Part shown: one piece after another, positions 42,356 to 51,807 of the stretch
Position numbering within the stretch: the first letter of the stretch is position 1
Layout of the letters: every line of letters starts with the position of its first letter
From: Loigolactobacillus bifermentans DSM 20003
GTDB lineage: Bacteria; Bacillota; Bacilli; Lactobacillales; Lactobacillaceae
Direction of reading: 5' to 3'
Length of the DNA stretch: 64,000 nt
Assembly: GCF_001434575.1 (NCBI RefSeq)
Contig: NZ_AZDA01000043.1
Coordinates: 1-64,000 of the forward strand
Notes under the pieces: generated by a model
The model's database searches: none
Told to the model about the DNA's origin: nothing
Seen by the model: only the letters and a program-made list of their open reading frames with translations
Translations under genes and position numbers: made by a program

Positions 42356-44389
42356 TTATTCTGCTGCTAAAGCGTCGATTGGGTTGAGTTTTGCAGCACT
42401 ACGCGCGGGTAATAGTGCAGCTAACAATGCAATGATCAACGCTACAATGAACACAGTGATCACGTTGCCCAAGGAAATCTGCACAAAGGCGAAGTTAGCA
42501 ATATTGCTGAGTAGGCTATTAGCAATGAACTCTCCAACAAAGGCCAAAACAGTGGCTAACACGGCACTTAACACGCCAATGATCAAGGATTCGCTAATGA
42601 ATAACTGGCGCACATTGCGCTTACTTTCCCCTAAGGCCCGAAGAATTCCGATTTCCTTCGTGCGGGCGCTAACGGACATGTACATGGTCACAATGATCAT
42701 TAATGCAGAAACCACTAATGAAATCGCTGCGATTGCTGCTAACACATTGGTGGCCAAAGAAACGTAGGTCTGAATGGTGCTGATCATGGAACTGATCGAG
42801 GTAGCACTAAATTGACGCTTGCTGCTGGTTTCTAACTTGTTGATTTTTTTAGTGACGCTTTTAACGTTGTCTAAGTGATCAATATTGACGGCAACGCTGG
42901 TGGCTGCGGTGCTAACGTTGGCCGCTTTCATGGCACTGGTCAACGTAGCGGTGTTGACATAATTATCGTTAGCCATGCCCATGCTGTTGGATGTGGCGGT
43001 AATGCCGGATACTTTGGCAGTCAATTTCACGGTCACTTTTTTGCCGGCCTTATTTTGGGTTTGGTAATTTAATGTAATGGTTTTGCCGATCAAGGACTGC
43101 CAGTTGTTGCCAGCTAACTTTTTAGCAACACTGTCACGATCGACCACAATTTCACCTTTGCCCGGTTTGTTCCCTTTTTTAATCGTATTGGTGGTGGCGC
43201 TGGCGTTCCAGTTGGCGAGGTTCGTCATGGTTACGGCTTTGCTGCCTTTTTTGGCTGTTACGGTACTTGCTGAATACACTTTGTCAACGGCCGTAATGTG
43301 CTTGACGTTTTTCAAACGGCTAATCTGAGCGCTGGTGACTTTTGGTTGGCTGGTGGTACCAGTAGTTGACGCTTGCGTGGTTGCGGCTTGTTGCGGCTGT
43401 TGCGCTTGCTGATCAGCACCACCTTGTTTGCCGCCGCCTGCGCTAGTTTGCGCCGGTTTTTGATACCGGCTGACGCTGACCACTTGCGGATTGACCATAT
43501 CGGTGACCTGTTTGTTAATGTAGCCGCTGATTCCATTGCCTAATCCGGAAAACAGCATCACCGCAAATAGGCCAATGGCGGTCCCGATGACGATTAAAAA
43601 GTTACGCCAGAAATTATATTTAAAATGTTTGGCAGCCACTTTATAGGAAACACTGGCTGGCAACAATTTGGATTGGATCCGCGGTTTATCGCTTACCGGA
43701 TAAGGGTCATGCAGACGCTGGTTGTGATCGATTTGCCCATCGGCTAAATGGACGATGCGGCTGCCAGCGTCGGCGACGGCTTGAGAGTGGGTCACCGTAA
43801 TGACTAAGCGGCCATCTTTGGCAATCTCATCTAAAATCTGCAAGACTTCTTGGGTGTTTTGTGAGTCCAAGGCGCCAGTGGGTTCGTCGGCAATGATAAT
43901 TTTGGGATCACTGGCTAAGGCGCGGGCAATGGCCACTCGCTGTTTTTGCCCACCGGATAACTGGTTGGGGTACTTTCTGGCCTGTTCAGTTAAGCCCACC
44001 CGCGCTAGTAATTCTTTGGCTCGCTGTATCCGCTTTGTTTTATTTAAGGTGGTCATGTCCAGTGGAATCAGGACATTGTCCAACACGGATAAATGGCTGA
44101 TCAAGTTGTAAGACTGATAAATGTACCCAATGGTGTCCCGCCGGTAAGTGTCCATGGCCTTTTCATCATGGTGGTCCAACCGCTGTCCGTCCACGGTAAC
44201 GCTCCCTTGGAACTGGCAGTCTAAGCCACCAATGATGTTCATTAAGGTGGATTTACCCCCACCAGATTCCCCTAAGATCGACACGAAATCTCCGAGATCG
44301 AAATCTAAATCGATTCCCTTTAATACGGGAAATTCTTCTTTGCCGAGATAGTAAGATTTATGAATGTCACGTAATTCTAAATAGCTCAA
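42356..44389 (-). CDS. MacB-like ABC transporter, fused ATPase and permease
   Basis: 677 residues. N-terminal ATPase: Walker A GESGGGKST, signature LSGGQKQRVAIARAL, Walker B IIIADEPTGALDS. Four hydrophobic segments: one at about residue 265, then, after a ~260-residue extracytoplasmic domain with Gln/Thr-rich low-complexity part near 320-345, three at the C-terminus of FtsX type (TKEIGILRALGESKRNVRQLF). The start is set at TTG (44389) because GATGGAGG lies eight bases upstream; GTG/ATG six codons earlier have no ribosome site. Role: export or mechanotransmission at the envelope, perhaps tied to the two-component system. Confidence 0.88.
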   Translation of the reverse strand: MSYLELRDIHKSYYLGKEEFPVLKGIDLDFDLGDFVSILGESGGGKSTLMNIIGGLDCQFQGSVTVDGQRLDHHDEKAMDTYRRDTIGYIYQSYNLISHLSVLDNVLIPLDMTTLNKTKRIQRAKELLARVGLTEQARKYPNQLSGGQKQRVAIARALASDPKIIIADEPTGALDSQNTQEVLQILDEIAKDGRLVITVTHSQAVADAGSRIVHLADGQIDHNQRLHDPYPVSDKPRIQSKLLPASVSYKVAAKHFKYNFWRNFLIVIGTAIGLFAVMLFSGLGNGISGYINKQVTDMVNPQVVSVSRYQKPAQTSAGGGKQGGADQQAQQPQQAATTQASTTGTTSQPKVTSAQISRLKNVKHITAVDKVYSASTVTAKKGSKAVTMTNLANWNASATTNTIKKGNKPGKGEIVVDRDSVAKKLAGNNWQSLIGKTITLNYQTQNKAGKKVTVKLTAKVSGITATSNSMGMANDNYVNTATLTSAMKAANVSTAATSVAVNIDHLDNVKSVTKKINKLETSSKRQFSATSISSMISTIQTYVSLATNVLAAIAAISLVVSALMIIVTMYMSVSARTKEIGILRALGESKRNVRQLFISESLIIGVLSAVLATVLAFVGEFIANSLLSNIANFAFVQISLGNVITVFIVALIIALLAALLPARSAAKLNPIDALAAE

Positions 44390-44472
44390 TTGTTTAGCCT
44401 CCATCACTGATTGGTAGTTGATGGGACTAGTTTACTGAAAATAGGGCGACATGCCATCGTCCAAAGGGACCG

Positions 44473-44498
44473 AAAAAAGCTGCCCAAATGGGCAACTT
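44473..44498 (-). terminator. Terminator after TetR gene
   Basis: Minus strand AAGTTGCCC-ATTT-GGGCAGCTT followed by TTTT. Confidence 0.8.
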
Positions 44499-45064
44499 TA
44501 AAAAAGAAAACTGCTCATCCCGGAAGTGTTTAGGCGCACAATGGTTTGGCGCAGTTTCGCTTTGGGCAAAACGTCAGGTTGCCGTAAGGATAATTGAAAC
44601 AAGGACAACGTATTATTAATGGTGAAATGGGCCACAATAGCAGCATTTTCAGAAGAGATCGGATAATCTTGTTGCAGTCGTTGGGCAAAAGCGGCCGTGG
44701 TACGGCGTCTGATTTTTTGGGCAAACGGACTGTAGGCATCATCGAATAAAATCGTACGGGCAAAGGCATCATGTTCTTCAAATAAGGCATTTAATTGGTC
44801 AAAAATAAAGCCAGGTTGTAAATGCGTATTGGGAAAAGGTTGGGCCGTTAAAATCTGCTTTAAATGCTCTGAGATCTGGATCACATAGCTGGCTAGCAGA
44901 TCGTCAATTGAATTGTAATGCAGATAAAATGTTTTACGGTTAATATCGGCGACCTCTGTCAACTTTTTAACGGTGAGCTCAGGTAGCGGGGTGGTTGGCG
45001 CCAACGTTTCAAAAGCTGTTTGAATAGCAAGCTGGGTGCGCTGGGCCCGTTTATCAAGCGTCAT
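44498..45064 (-). CDS. TetR/AcrR-family regulator of YhgE/Pip gene
   Basis: 188 residues. HTH PLPELTVKKLTEVADINRKTFYLHYNSIDDLL, of the short-HTH TetR subgroup; helical C-terminal domain. The ATG at 45064 with TTAAAGGAAG is chosen 39 codons inside the longest frame. Divergent from the large YhgE/Pip gene; such pairs are common in Firmicutes. Confidence 0.9.
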   Translation of the reverse strand: MTLDKRAQRTQLAIQTAFETLAPTTPLPELTVKKLTEVADINRKTFYLHYNSIDDLLASYVIQISEHLKQILTAQPFPNTHLQPGFIFDQLNALFEEHDAFARTILFDDAYSPFAQKIRRRTTAAFAQRLQQDYPISSENAAIVAHFTINNTLSLFQLSLRQPDVLPKAKLRQTIVRLNTSGMSSFLF

Positions 45065-45190
45065 GGCAATCGCTTCCTTTAAGTTAATAATGACCAGTTT
45101 TCTAAAATTTGTGGCATAAACCCCAGATGTTGCAAACGTGATGTGGTCAAAGCCACCTGAGATGATTATGCTCATAGACACGTGGTCATT

Positions 45191-45201
45191 ATCTACTAGA
45201 T
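45191..45201. promoter_or_regulatory. Short palindrome in TetR-YhgE spacer
   Basis: ATCTA-C-TAGAT, with GTGGTCA direct repeats at about 45143 and 45183. Candidate TetR operator region; weak evidence. Confidence 0.3.
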
Positions 45202-45230
45202 GATCGGTATTTTCAAGCTAAGGAAGCGAG

Positions 45231-47918
45231 TTGAAATCAATGTTTAAAGCAGAGTGGGCCTATATTCGACAACATCGTTTATTGCTGATCGTTTTATGTG
45301 TCGTGATGTTGATTCCGTCAATCTATGCGGTGATCTTTTTAAAATCTATGTGGAATCCTTATGGCGAAGTTAAGCAGCTACCGGTGGCGGTGGTGAATCA
45401 GGATCAAGCGGTCACTTACCAAGGCAAGCGTTTGGCTGTGGGCCAGCAACTGACTAAGCGTTTACGGCAGTCCCACGCAATGGCCTTTCACGAAGTAGCC
45501 GCTCAAGCACAGGCGCAGCGAGGCCTAAAAAGTGGGCGCTACTATATGGTGATCACCGTTCCGCGGCATTTTTCCAAACAGGCCACCACGTTGACTCAGC
45601 GACGGCCTCAAAAAATGGTGTTACATTATACCACCAGTGCGGGGCATAATTACATTGCTAGCAAAATGGGCAGTACAGCTGCAGCAAAAATTCAAACGCA
45701 AGTCAGTCAGGAAGTCACGCGCACTTATGCCAAAACTTTATTAACTGGGCTGCAACAGCTGGATCAAGGCCTGACAACTGCTAGCAAGGCCAATGCAAAA
45801 CTAGCAGCAGGCGCCCAGCAAGCCCAAACAGTGAACCAAAGCTTAACCCAGAATTTGCAAACCTTGACGCATAGTTCGTTAACGTTGGCGCAGGGCAGTC
45901 ACAAGGTCACCACTGGGTTACAAACCTACGTTACCGGTGTCGATCGGGTCCAAACAGGCAATCAAAAAGTGACCCAAGGGTTGGCGCAATTGGCCAGTCA
46001 AACAGGGACGTTGCAAAGTGGGACGCAAGCGTTAAACCATGGTGCGGCGCAAGTCAGCACTGGGGTGCAGCAGTATGTAACCCATGCGGGCCAGTTAAGC
46101 AGCGGAACAGCGCGCTTAAATACCGGCACGCAGCAACTGAATGCCAGTGTTAGCGGTTTGGCCACCGGTGCCCAGCAGTTGGCTCAAGGCAGTACCAGTT
46201 TAGCCACGAATTTGCAGCAGCTCCAAGCCAGTAGTCAAACTTTAAATCACGCGGTACAACAGTTGCAAAGTGGCGCCCAGCAAAGCGCTGCGCAAACGAC
46301 GCAACAGTTGGCACAATTGAAACAAGCGCTGAATCAAGTTAGCGGTGCTGCAACTCAGGTCACCGCCGTGAAAACGGCCTTGAGCCAGTTACAAACGGCA
46401 GTGACCGCCTTAGGTCAAACGCAAAGCAACAGCAATGCGTTGCAAGCCAAAGTGGCGGCAGTAGCGGATCAGCAGCATTTAACTGCGACCCAAAAGCAAG
46501 CGTTGGTCAGTGCTGTGGGGACGACTAACGCGGCCCAGCCGGATACGGCAGCGGTGACCCGTGCCATGACAGCGTTAAGCAGCGCCGTCACCAGTTTAGC
46601 CGATCAAACCAATTCGACGCAGTCGTCAGCCATCACCACTGGCCTGAACCAGCTGCAAAGTCACCAAGCTAGCTTAAACACACAATTGGCGCAATTGGCC
46701 ACCGGCACCCAGCAACTCACCAGCGGGTTAACAGCAGCTAGCGGTGGCGCGCGAACCCTAAAGACCCAAATGGGAACATTGGCGCAACGGACCCCGACCA
46801 TGGTGGCTGGGGTGCAGCAGTTGGCCACAGGGACGCAAAACTTGGCGCAGCAAACCAATCAATTTGCGCAAGCCGGCAGCACCTTGACCAGCGGGGCTGA
46901 TCAGGTCAGTGGTAATTTAGCCACTTTAGCTGGTAAAACACCAGCTTTGACCAATGGGGTGCAACAGTTAGCCCAAGGAAGTCAAACCTTAGGCACCGGG
47001 TTAGAGCGCTTGATTGCAAGTAACCAAGCGTTGTTAAATGGTGCTGGTCAAATTAGCCAAGGCAACCAAAAATTAGCCAGTGGCGCCACACAATTAACCA
47101 GTGGTGCCGGTCAGTTAGGGCAAGGCTTAGCCCAGCTTCACAGCGGCAACGCGCAACTTGGTACCAAATTAAAAGCCGCGGCTGAAAAAGGTACTTTAAA
47201 GCCCACAGCGCAAACGCAGCGTCAACTGGCACAGCCAGTTCGCTTAAGCCATACGGAATTAGATCAAGTGCCCAATAATGGCACTGGGATGGCGCCATAC
47301 ATGTTGTCGGTTTCCTTATTTGTTGGGGCATTAGCCTTAAACATGATGTTTGACCTGTACACCCCACGGCGTTATCCAAAAACGGCTTTTAGCTGGCTGT
47401 TGAGTAAAGCGACCATTTGGGGACCATTTGTTCTTGGTGAAAGTCTAATCGTTTACGCGTTGTTATGCGGGATCGATGGCTTAAACCCAGTGCACGGTTG
47501 GGCGACATTAGGGCTGATCGTCCTAACAGCCTTATGTGCCATGTTACTGGTGAATTGGTTGAATTTAGCTTTTGGGAAACTAGGGGCTTTTCTCAGCATG
47601 GTACTTCTGGTACTCCAGTTAAGCGGTTCAGCCGGTACCTACCCGATTCAATTATCCAATCACTTTTTCCAATGGCTCCATCCTTACTTACCGATGACGT
47701 ATAGTGTGGCCGGGTTACGCGAAACGTTAATGATCGGTGGGGCTGCAACTAGCGCTGCGATAACGTTATGCGGCATTTGCGTTGTTTTGCTAGGCTTGAT
47801 CTGGCTCTTTTATTTACGGCGGCTCCCCCGTCTTAAAGCCATTGATTTTCGAGATCCGCGGGCCGTTCGGGCAACCCAAAGTCGGTTAGCCGCCCGCATT
47901 GAAGCGCAAAAAGATTAA
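45231..47918 (+). CDS. YhgE/Pip-family membrane protein with long repeat-rich extracellular region
   Basis: 895 residues. One membrane helix near residues 16-36, then the YhgE N-terminal domain (LPVAVVNQDQAVTYQGKRLAVG; GRYYMVITVPRHFS), a ~500-residue extracytoplasmic section of heptad-like repeats with units such as LASGATQLTSGAGQLGQGL and a Gln/Thr/Ser/Ala-rich composition, then about six membrane helices of ABC-2-like type at the C-terminus. TTG start with AAGGA six bases upstream; ATG at 45240 is an alternative. Related to the phage infection protein Pip and to ESX/type VII-associated EsaA-like proteins. Function in export or envelope unknown. Confidence 0.9.
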   Translation: MKSMFKAEWAYIRQHRLLLIVLCVVMLIPSIYAVIFLKSMWNPYGEVKQLPVAVVNQDQAVTYQGKRLAVGQQLTKRLRQSHAMAFHEVAAQAQAQRGLKSGRYYMVITVPRHFSKQATTLTQRRPQKMVLHYTTSAGHNYIASKMGSTAAAKIQTQVSQEVTRTYAKTLLTGLQQLDQGLTTASKANAKLAAGAQQAQTVNQSLTQNLQTLTHSSLTLAQGSHKVTTGLQTYVTGVDRVQTGNQKVTQGLAQLASQTGTLQSGTQALNHGAAQVSTGVQQYVTHAGQLSSGTARLNTGTQQLNASVSGLATGAQQLAQGSTSLATNLQQLQASSQTLNHAVQQLQSGAQQSAAQTTQQLAQLKQALNQVSGAATQVTAVKTALSQLQTAVTALGQTQSNSNALQAKVAAVADQQHLTATQKQALVSAVGTTNAAQPDTAAVTRAMTALSSAVTSLADQTNSTQSSAITTGLNQLQSHQASLNTQLAQLATGTQQLTSGLTAASGGARTLKTQMGTLAQRTPTMVAGVQQLATGTQNLAQQTNQFAQAGSTLTSGADQVSGNLATLAGKTPALTNGVQQLAQGSQTLGTGLERLIASNQALLNGAGQISQGNQKLASGATQLTSGAGQLGQGLAQLHSGNAQLGTKLKAAAEKGTLKPTAQTQRQLAQPVRLSHTELDQVPNNGTGMAPYMLSVSLFVGALALNMMFDLYTPRRYPKTAFSWLLSKATIWGPFVLGESLIVYALLCGIDGLNPVHGWATLGLIVLTALCAMLLVNWLNLAFGKLGAFLSMVLLVLQLSGSAGTYPIQLSNHFFQWLHPYLPMTYSVAGLRETLMIGGAATSAAITLCGICVVLLGLIWLFYLRRLPRLKAIDFRDPRAVRATQSRLAARIEAQKD

Positions 47919-47923
47919 ATTTT

Positions 47924-47967
47924 TACAAGGTGCCCGTTCAGATGTGACGGGCCACCTTGTTTTTTTG
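47924..47967 (+). terminator. Terminator after YhgE gene
   Basis: ACAAGGTG-CCCGT and ACGGG-C-CACCTTGT with one bulge, then seven T. Confidence 0.85.
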
Positions 47968-48037
47968 CAACCAAGCCGTACTAAAAGCAGGGCAATGGTA
48001 TACTAACGGTGAAACCGTTTGAAAAGGAGATTTTTGC

Positions 48038-48556
48038 ATGGGAAAAAAGATTGTGATGATCACAGGTAGCGCCCACCATCCCGGTAGCTCAGAAGCGTTA
48101 GCTGATGCGTTTGAAACCGGGGCTAAAGCGGCCGGCCACGACGTATATCGCTTTAATGCCGGGGCGGAACAGGTTGAACCGTTACGCGTGACGGCCGATC
48201 AAGTGACGATCCCGGCTCAAGATACAGTGGCAACGGCTTTGTTGCCCCGGTTGCTAAAGGCCGACATTGTAGTGCTGGTGACGCCAATCTATTATTTCGA
48301 AATGGTAGGTACGCTAAAAACGGTGATCGATCGTTTTTATCAGTACAACCATGAATTGAAAGGGAAAAAGAGTGTGCTGTTGGCCACTTGTAATAGCGGA
48401 CCAGACACATTTGAATCCTTGCAGGCCTTTTACCGCCAGTTTACCCAGTACATGCGTTGGGAATCCTTAGGCACCGTTTTGGCCGATGGCGTTTACTTGC
48501 CAAAAGATCTGGCAGATTGGCCGGCACAGGCAGAGGCCCTTGGACGCCGGTTATAA
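48038..48556 (+). CDS. Flavodoxin-family NADPH-dependent FMN reductase (copy 1)
   Basis: 172 residues. KIVMITGSAHHPGSSEALADAF binds FMN phosphate, and VLVTPIYYFEMVGTLKTVIDRFYQYNHELKGK is the family signature (core TPIYYFEMVGTLKTVIDRF). RBS AAAAGGAG. Tandem paralogue at 48613-49134. No CX(10)C iron-sulfur cysteines. Confidence 0.88.
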   Translation: MGKKIVMITGSAHHPGSSEALADAFETGAKAAGHDVYRFNAGAEQVEPLRVTADQVTIPAQDTVATALLPRLLKADIVVLVTPIYYFEMVGTLKTVIDRFYQYNHELKGKKSVLLATCNSGPDTFESLQAFYRQFTQYMRWESLGTVLADGVYLPKDLADWPAQAEALGRRL

Positions 48557-48612
48557 ATAAGTTACGCCGAAACAGTGAGTTGCTATTTTTTTAAATGAAA
48601 AAAGGTGAGAAT

Positions 48613-49134
48613 TTGTCAAAAAAGATCGTGCTATTAACAGGGAGTGGGCATCATCCAGGCACCTCAGAAGCTTTGGCGGATGCGTTTGAACGTGGGGCGC
48701 TGGCCGCTGGTCATCAGGTGGTCCGTTTTAATGCTGGGGATGTGCCGGTTGACTTTTTAAAGTTAGCCGCTGATCAAACCGTGTTGCCCAGCCAAGATCA
48801 GGTGGCCACCACTGTGTTGCCCCAGGTGTTGGCTGCGGAGGTGATCGTGCTGGTGACACCGTTGTATTACTTTGGGATGACCGCCCAATTAAAAGCTGTG
48901 GTGGACCGTTTTTACACCTATAACCATGCTTTAAAGGACAAACAATGTGTATTGTTAGCCACAGCCCACCGTGGCCCAGAGGCCTTTGCCACGTTGCGGT
49001 CTTTTTACCGGCAATTTACTCAGTACATGCGTTGGGAATCCTTAGGCGAAGTGTTGGCCGATACCGTCCGGACGCCAGCCGAACTAGGGGATTGGCCTGC
49101 TAAGGCCGAAGCGCTAGGGCGACACCTGACTTAA
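48613..49134 (+). CDS. Flavodoxin-family NADPH-dependent FMN reductase (copy 2)
   Basis: 173 residues from TTG at 48613, preferred because AAAGG is seven bases upstream and the N-terminus then matches copy 1 (SKKIVLLTGSGHHPGTSEAL). The two copies share most residues, including QFTQYMRWESLG, and their downstream bases also match (AATAAGTTACG and CTATTTTTTTA in both). This is a tandem duplication. Confidence 0.87.
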   Translation: MSKKIVLLTGSGHHPGTSEALADAFERGALAAGHQVVRFNAGDVPVDFLKLAADQTVLPSQDQVATTVLPQVLAAEVIVLVTPLYYFGMTAQLKAVVDRFYTYNHALKDKQCVLLATAHRGPEAFATLRSFYRQFTQYMRWESLGEVLADTVRTPAELGDWPAKAEALGRHLT

Positions 49135-49159
49135 GCCGCCGTTATGAATAAGTTACGTC

Positions 49160-49200
49160 AAAAAAAGCCGTTCCTATTTTTTTAGGGTGACGGCTTTTTT
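49160..49200. terminator. Bidirectional terminator
   Basis: AAAAAAGCCGT...ACGGCTTTTTT, between convergent FMN reductase and ABC permease genes. Confidence 0.85.
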
Positions 49201-49203
49201 GCG

Positions 49204-49869
49204 TTAACGGACCAATAAGTGGCGGTGACTACGGCGGTAATTAACGTAACCGACCAGCAAGCTTAGCCCAATGAAACAGCCTATAAAAGGCAACGCACCG
49301 TGTTGCTGATAGCTTTTAAGTAAGTTGGCAAATACCGTCGCGCCCCAGTGGGTTCGTTGGATCAACAGGTAAATGCCGCCAATACCAGCGGCGACAATGG
49401 CGCCTACCAGCGACATGGCCACTTGGGCGACTTCAGGTCCTTTTTGGAGTTGTAATTGTAAGGTGATGCTTAACAACATAAACGTGCCACTACCAATGGC
49501 AACGGTAATGAAGCTTAAATCTTGCAGCGGCAGTTGCCAGTGTAGCAGCGCGTTAACGCTGGCGCTAATGATTGCCATTAGTAAGGTGCCACTGGCAATC
49601 ATGGCCAATAAAAAGAGAAACTTTTGGCGCACGTATTGCCGTTTAGTAATGGGTAACGTGAGTAAGAACGCCAGGCCGTGATTTTGTTGATCAAAGGTGA
49701 CGGTACTTAAGGTTAAAAACGCCACGGTTAACGCAAACAGTAACATGCTTAGTTCAATGCCGAAGCGTTTAAAAATCAACAGACACAGAAGCGCTAATAA
49801 AAAAATCAGACCAAAGGCTAAGCGTTGTTTTTTCAACACCAGCCAATCTTTGACCCATAAGCCTTTCAT
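49204..49869 (-). CDS. ABC-2 type permease
   Basis: 221 residues with six hydrophobic helices. Opening MKGLWVKDWLVLKKQRL followed by TFDQQNHGLAFLLTLPITKRQYVRQK resembles permeases paired with YtrA-type GntR regulators. Overlaps the ATPase gene by four bases. Substrate unknown, possibly a cell-wall-active peptide or antibiotic. Confidence 0.87.
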   Translation of the reverse strand: MKGLWVKDWLVLKKQRLAFGLIFLLALLCLLIFKRFGIELSMLLFALTVAFLTLSTVTFDQQNHGLAFLLTLPITKRQYVRQKFLFLLAMIASGTLLMAIISASVNALLHWQLPLQDLSFITVAIGSGTFMLLSITLQLQLQKGPEVAQVAMSLVGAIVAAGIGGIYLLIQRTHWGATVFANLLKSYQQHGALPFIGCFIGLSLLVGYVNYRRSHRHLLVR

Positions 49870-50720
49870 GCGGTGACACCTTCTTTCGTTAGCAGTAATA
49901 AAATTTGGTCTAATGAACCGGGTTCAATCACCAATTGTGGGTAGGTTTCGTGATAGTATTGGCGTTCATTGGTCAGGCATAAATAGCCAAAGTCAGTGGG
50001 TTGTGTAACCAGCAGGTGCGCTTGGTCCAAATTGGCGAAATCAGCTGCAGCTACTTGGAGCACCCCATAGGCATTCAGCAGCACATCTGTTTCTTCTTGC
50101 AACACAACCTGACCTTGTTCGATAAAAATCAGCTGATCGCAAAGTTGTTCCAAATCGCTGGCAATATGCGAACTGATCAAAATACTACGCTGAGGATCCG
50201 AGTCTAAATAGTCCTGTAGTAGCCCCAGTAATTGTTGGCGGACCACCACATCTAAGCCGGCTGTGGGTTCATCTAAAATTAAGAGTTTGGCGTTGTGATG
50301 CAAGGCGACTAGTAACTTTAATTTGGCTAACATCCCCGTTGAAAAAGTGCGCAATGGCTTGGCCAACGGCAGCTGGTAGTGGGTACAGGCTGTTTGAAAA
50401 GTTGATGCTGAAAACGTGGTATAGGTGGCTTTTAAAATCCGAGTTAGGTCGTTGATCGTAAAGGTTTCGGCAAAGAAGCTATCGGGAAAAGTGGTGCCAA
50501 TCAAACTGCGTTGTGCAGGGGGCAATTGGGCCACAGGCTTTCCAAAAATCGTGATTTGACCGTGATCAGGTTGAGTCAGCCCTAAAATCAGCTCAAAGGT
50601 CGTTGACTTACCAGCGCCGTTGCGACCGACTAAACCGATAATTTGCCCGGTGGGGACATTTAAGGAAATGTTTAAGTCAAAATGAGGATAGTGCTTGGTA
50701 ACTGCGTTAAGTTGCAACAT
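49866..50720 (-). CDS. ABC transporter ATP-binding protein
   Basis: 284 residues. Walker A GRNGAGKST, signature TFSTGMLAKLKLLVAL (divergent from LSGGQ), Walker B LLILDEPTAGLD. C-terminal ~70 residues are an extra domain. Directly follows the gntR stop and overlaps the permease, so gntR-ATPase-permease form one operon. Confidence 0.92.
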   Translation of the reverse strand: MLQLNAVTKHYPHFDLNISLNVPTGQIIGLVGRNGAGKSTTFELILGLTQPDHGQITIFGKPVAQLPPAQRSLIGTTFPDSFFAETFTINDLTRILKATYTTFSASTFQTACTHYQLPLAKPLRTFSTGMLAKLKLLVALHHNAKLLILDEPTAGLDVVVRQQLLGLLQDYLDSDPQRSILISSHIASDLEQLCDQLIFIEQGQVVLQEETDVLLNAYGVLQVAAADFANLDQAHLLVTQPTDFGYLCLTNERQYYHETYPQLVIEPGSLDQILLLLTKEGVTA

Positions 50721-51095
50721 TTAATTCGCCTCCCATAATAAAGCCACCAAAGTGGTGATGTCCGCTTGGGTCAGCTGATACTGCTTGGCCTTAGTAATTG
50801 TTTGGGTCAATTCTTGTTGAATTTCTTGCCGCTGTGCTTCTTTTTCCATTTCTGGGTCAACAGCAGCCACGAAACTGCCTTTGCCAGGGACGGTGTGGAT
50901 CAGGCCGCTGGCGTCTAGCTGGTCGTAGGCCTTTTTGACAGTTAAGGCGCTAATATGCAATTCTTTGGCCAGCTTGCGGACGGACGGTAATACGGTTTCC
51001 GCAGTGAGCTGACCTTTCATAATTTGTTGTTGAATTTGGTTATAAAGCTGTTCGTAAATCGGCACCATGCTATTGTGCTGAATCATGAGTTGCAA
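50721..51095 (-). CDS. GntR-family regulator, YtrA type
   Basis: 124 residues: winged helix VPIYEQLYNQIQQQIMKGQL and LPSVRKLAKELHISALTVKKAYDQL plus a short tail, no large effector domain. TTG start at 51095 has AGAGGTG six bases upstream; ATG three codons further in lacks spacing. Represses its own ABC operon in known YtrA systems, usually relieved by envelope-active compounds. Confidence 0.9.
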   Translation of the reverse strand: MQLMIQHNSMVPIYEQLYNQIQQQIMKGQLTAETVLPSVRKLAKELHISALTVKKAYDQLDASGLIHTVPGKGSFVAAVDPEMEKEAQRQEIQQELTQTITKAKQYQLTQADITTLVALLWEAN

Positions 51096-51121
51096 GAAAA
51101 TCACCTCTTTGAATAATAAAC

Positions 51122-51149
51122 AGTATATAACAGCATAGAACAGTGTCAA
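51122..51149 (-). promoter_or_regulatory. Promoter of GntR-ABC operon
   Basis: Minus strand TTGACA, 16 bp, TATACT. The spacer has repeated CTGTT/ATGCTGTTATATACTGTT steps, a likely GntR binding region. Confidence 0.6.
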
Positions 51150-51162
51150 GTGATTTTACGCC

Positions 51163-51205
51163 AAAAAATCGCTTGATACCGTTAAGATGCTGGTATCAAG
51201 CGATT
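51163..51205 (-). terminator. Terminator after isochorismatase-like gene
   Basis: AATCGCTTGATACC pairs perfectly with GGTATCAAGCGATT; the minus strand continues TTTTTT. Confidence 0.85.
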
Positions 51206-51218
51206 CTTGTCATAATGA

Positions 51219-51725
51219 TTAGTTGTTTTGGGTGTTTAAAAATTCAGTCCAAGTGCAGACTTGGTGGAACTTGGCCAAGTTGGTGGCCTGTAGCGCTGCG
51301 TTACGCGCCATTGTGGCGTCACGGATAACAATGGTGGTGAGGCCATATCCTTCGGCATCGGCCACCGTTTTGGCAATGCCGTTATCTGTAGTCAAGCCGG
51401 TGATGACGACGGTTTGGGCGTTGGCTTGGCGCAGGCGTTTGATCAAATTCGGTTGACTAAACGCGCTGGGTTTGGTGCGTCCTAACAGACAACTACCATC
51501 ATTTAGAGTGGTGGTGAGCAGTGAGCGACTGAAATATTTGGGTAACAAAGGTGGTTGCAGCACCAGGTTAAATACTGGCAATTGGTGCTGGGTAAACCAA
51601 GTTACCGCCAGCTGATTGCGTTGCAGTAACGTCTCAAAGTCAGCTGGATCTTGCCGAAAAACATAGTGCGCTAAGGCTTTTAAGCCAGGTTGCAAATCAA
51701 TGGTGATCAATGCCGTTTTTGACAT
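51219..51725 (-). CDS. Isochorismatase-fold protein lacking the catalytic cysteine
   Basis: 168 residues of the cysteine hydrolase superfamily. ALITIDLQPGL supplies the catalytic Asp, LLGRTKPSAF the Lys. The nucleophile segment, normally VITGxxTxxCV, reads VVITGLTTDNGIAKT, so Gly116 stands where Cys is expected. It is therefore probably inactive as a typical nicotinamidase/isochorismatase, or uses another mechanism. Frame is intact. Single gene between terminators. Confidence 0.82.
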   Translation of the reverse strand: MSKTALITIDLQPGLKALAHYVFRQDPADFETLLQRNQLAVTWFTQHQLPVFNLVLQPPLLPKYFSRSLLTTTLNDGSCLLGRTKPSAFSQPNLIKRLRQANAQTVVITGLTTDNGIAKTVADAEGYGLTTIVIRDATMARNAALQATNLAKFHQVCTWTEFLNTQNN

Positions 51726-51807
51726 TAAGCCACGACCTTTCGTTAAAAGTTAGGTTTAGTGTACCTGTTTTTGGTGAGGAAGCCAATCTGACAGTGATTG
51801 AATACGT

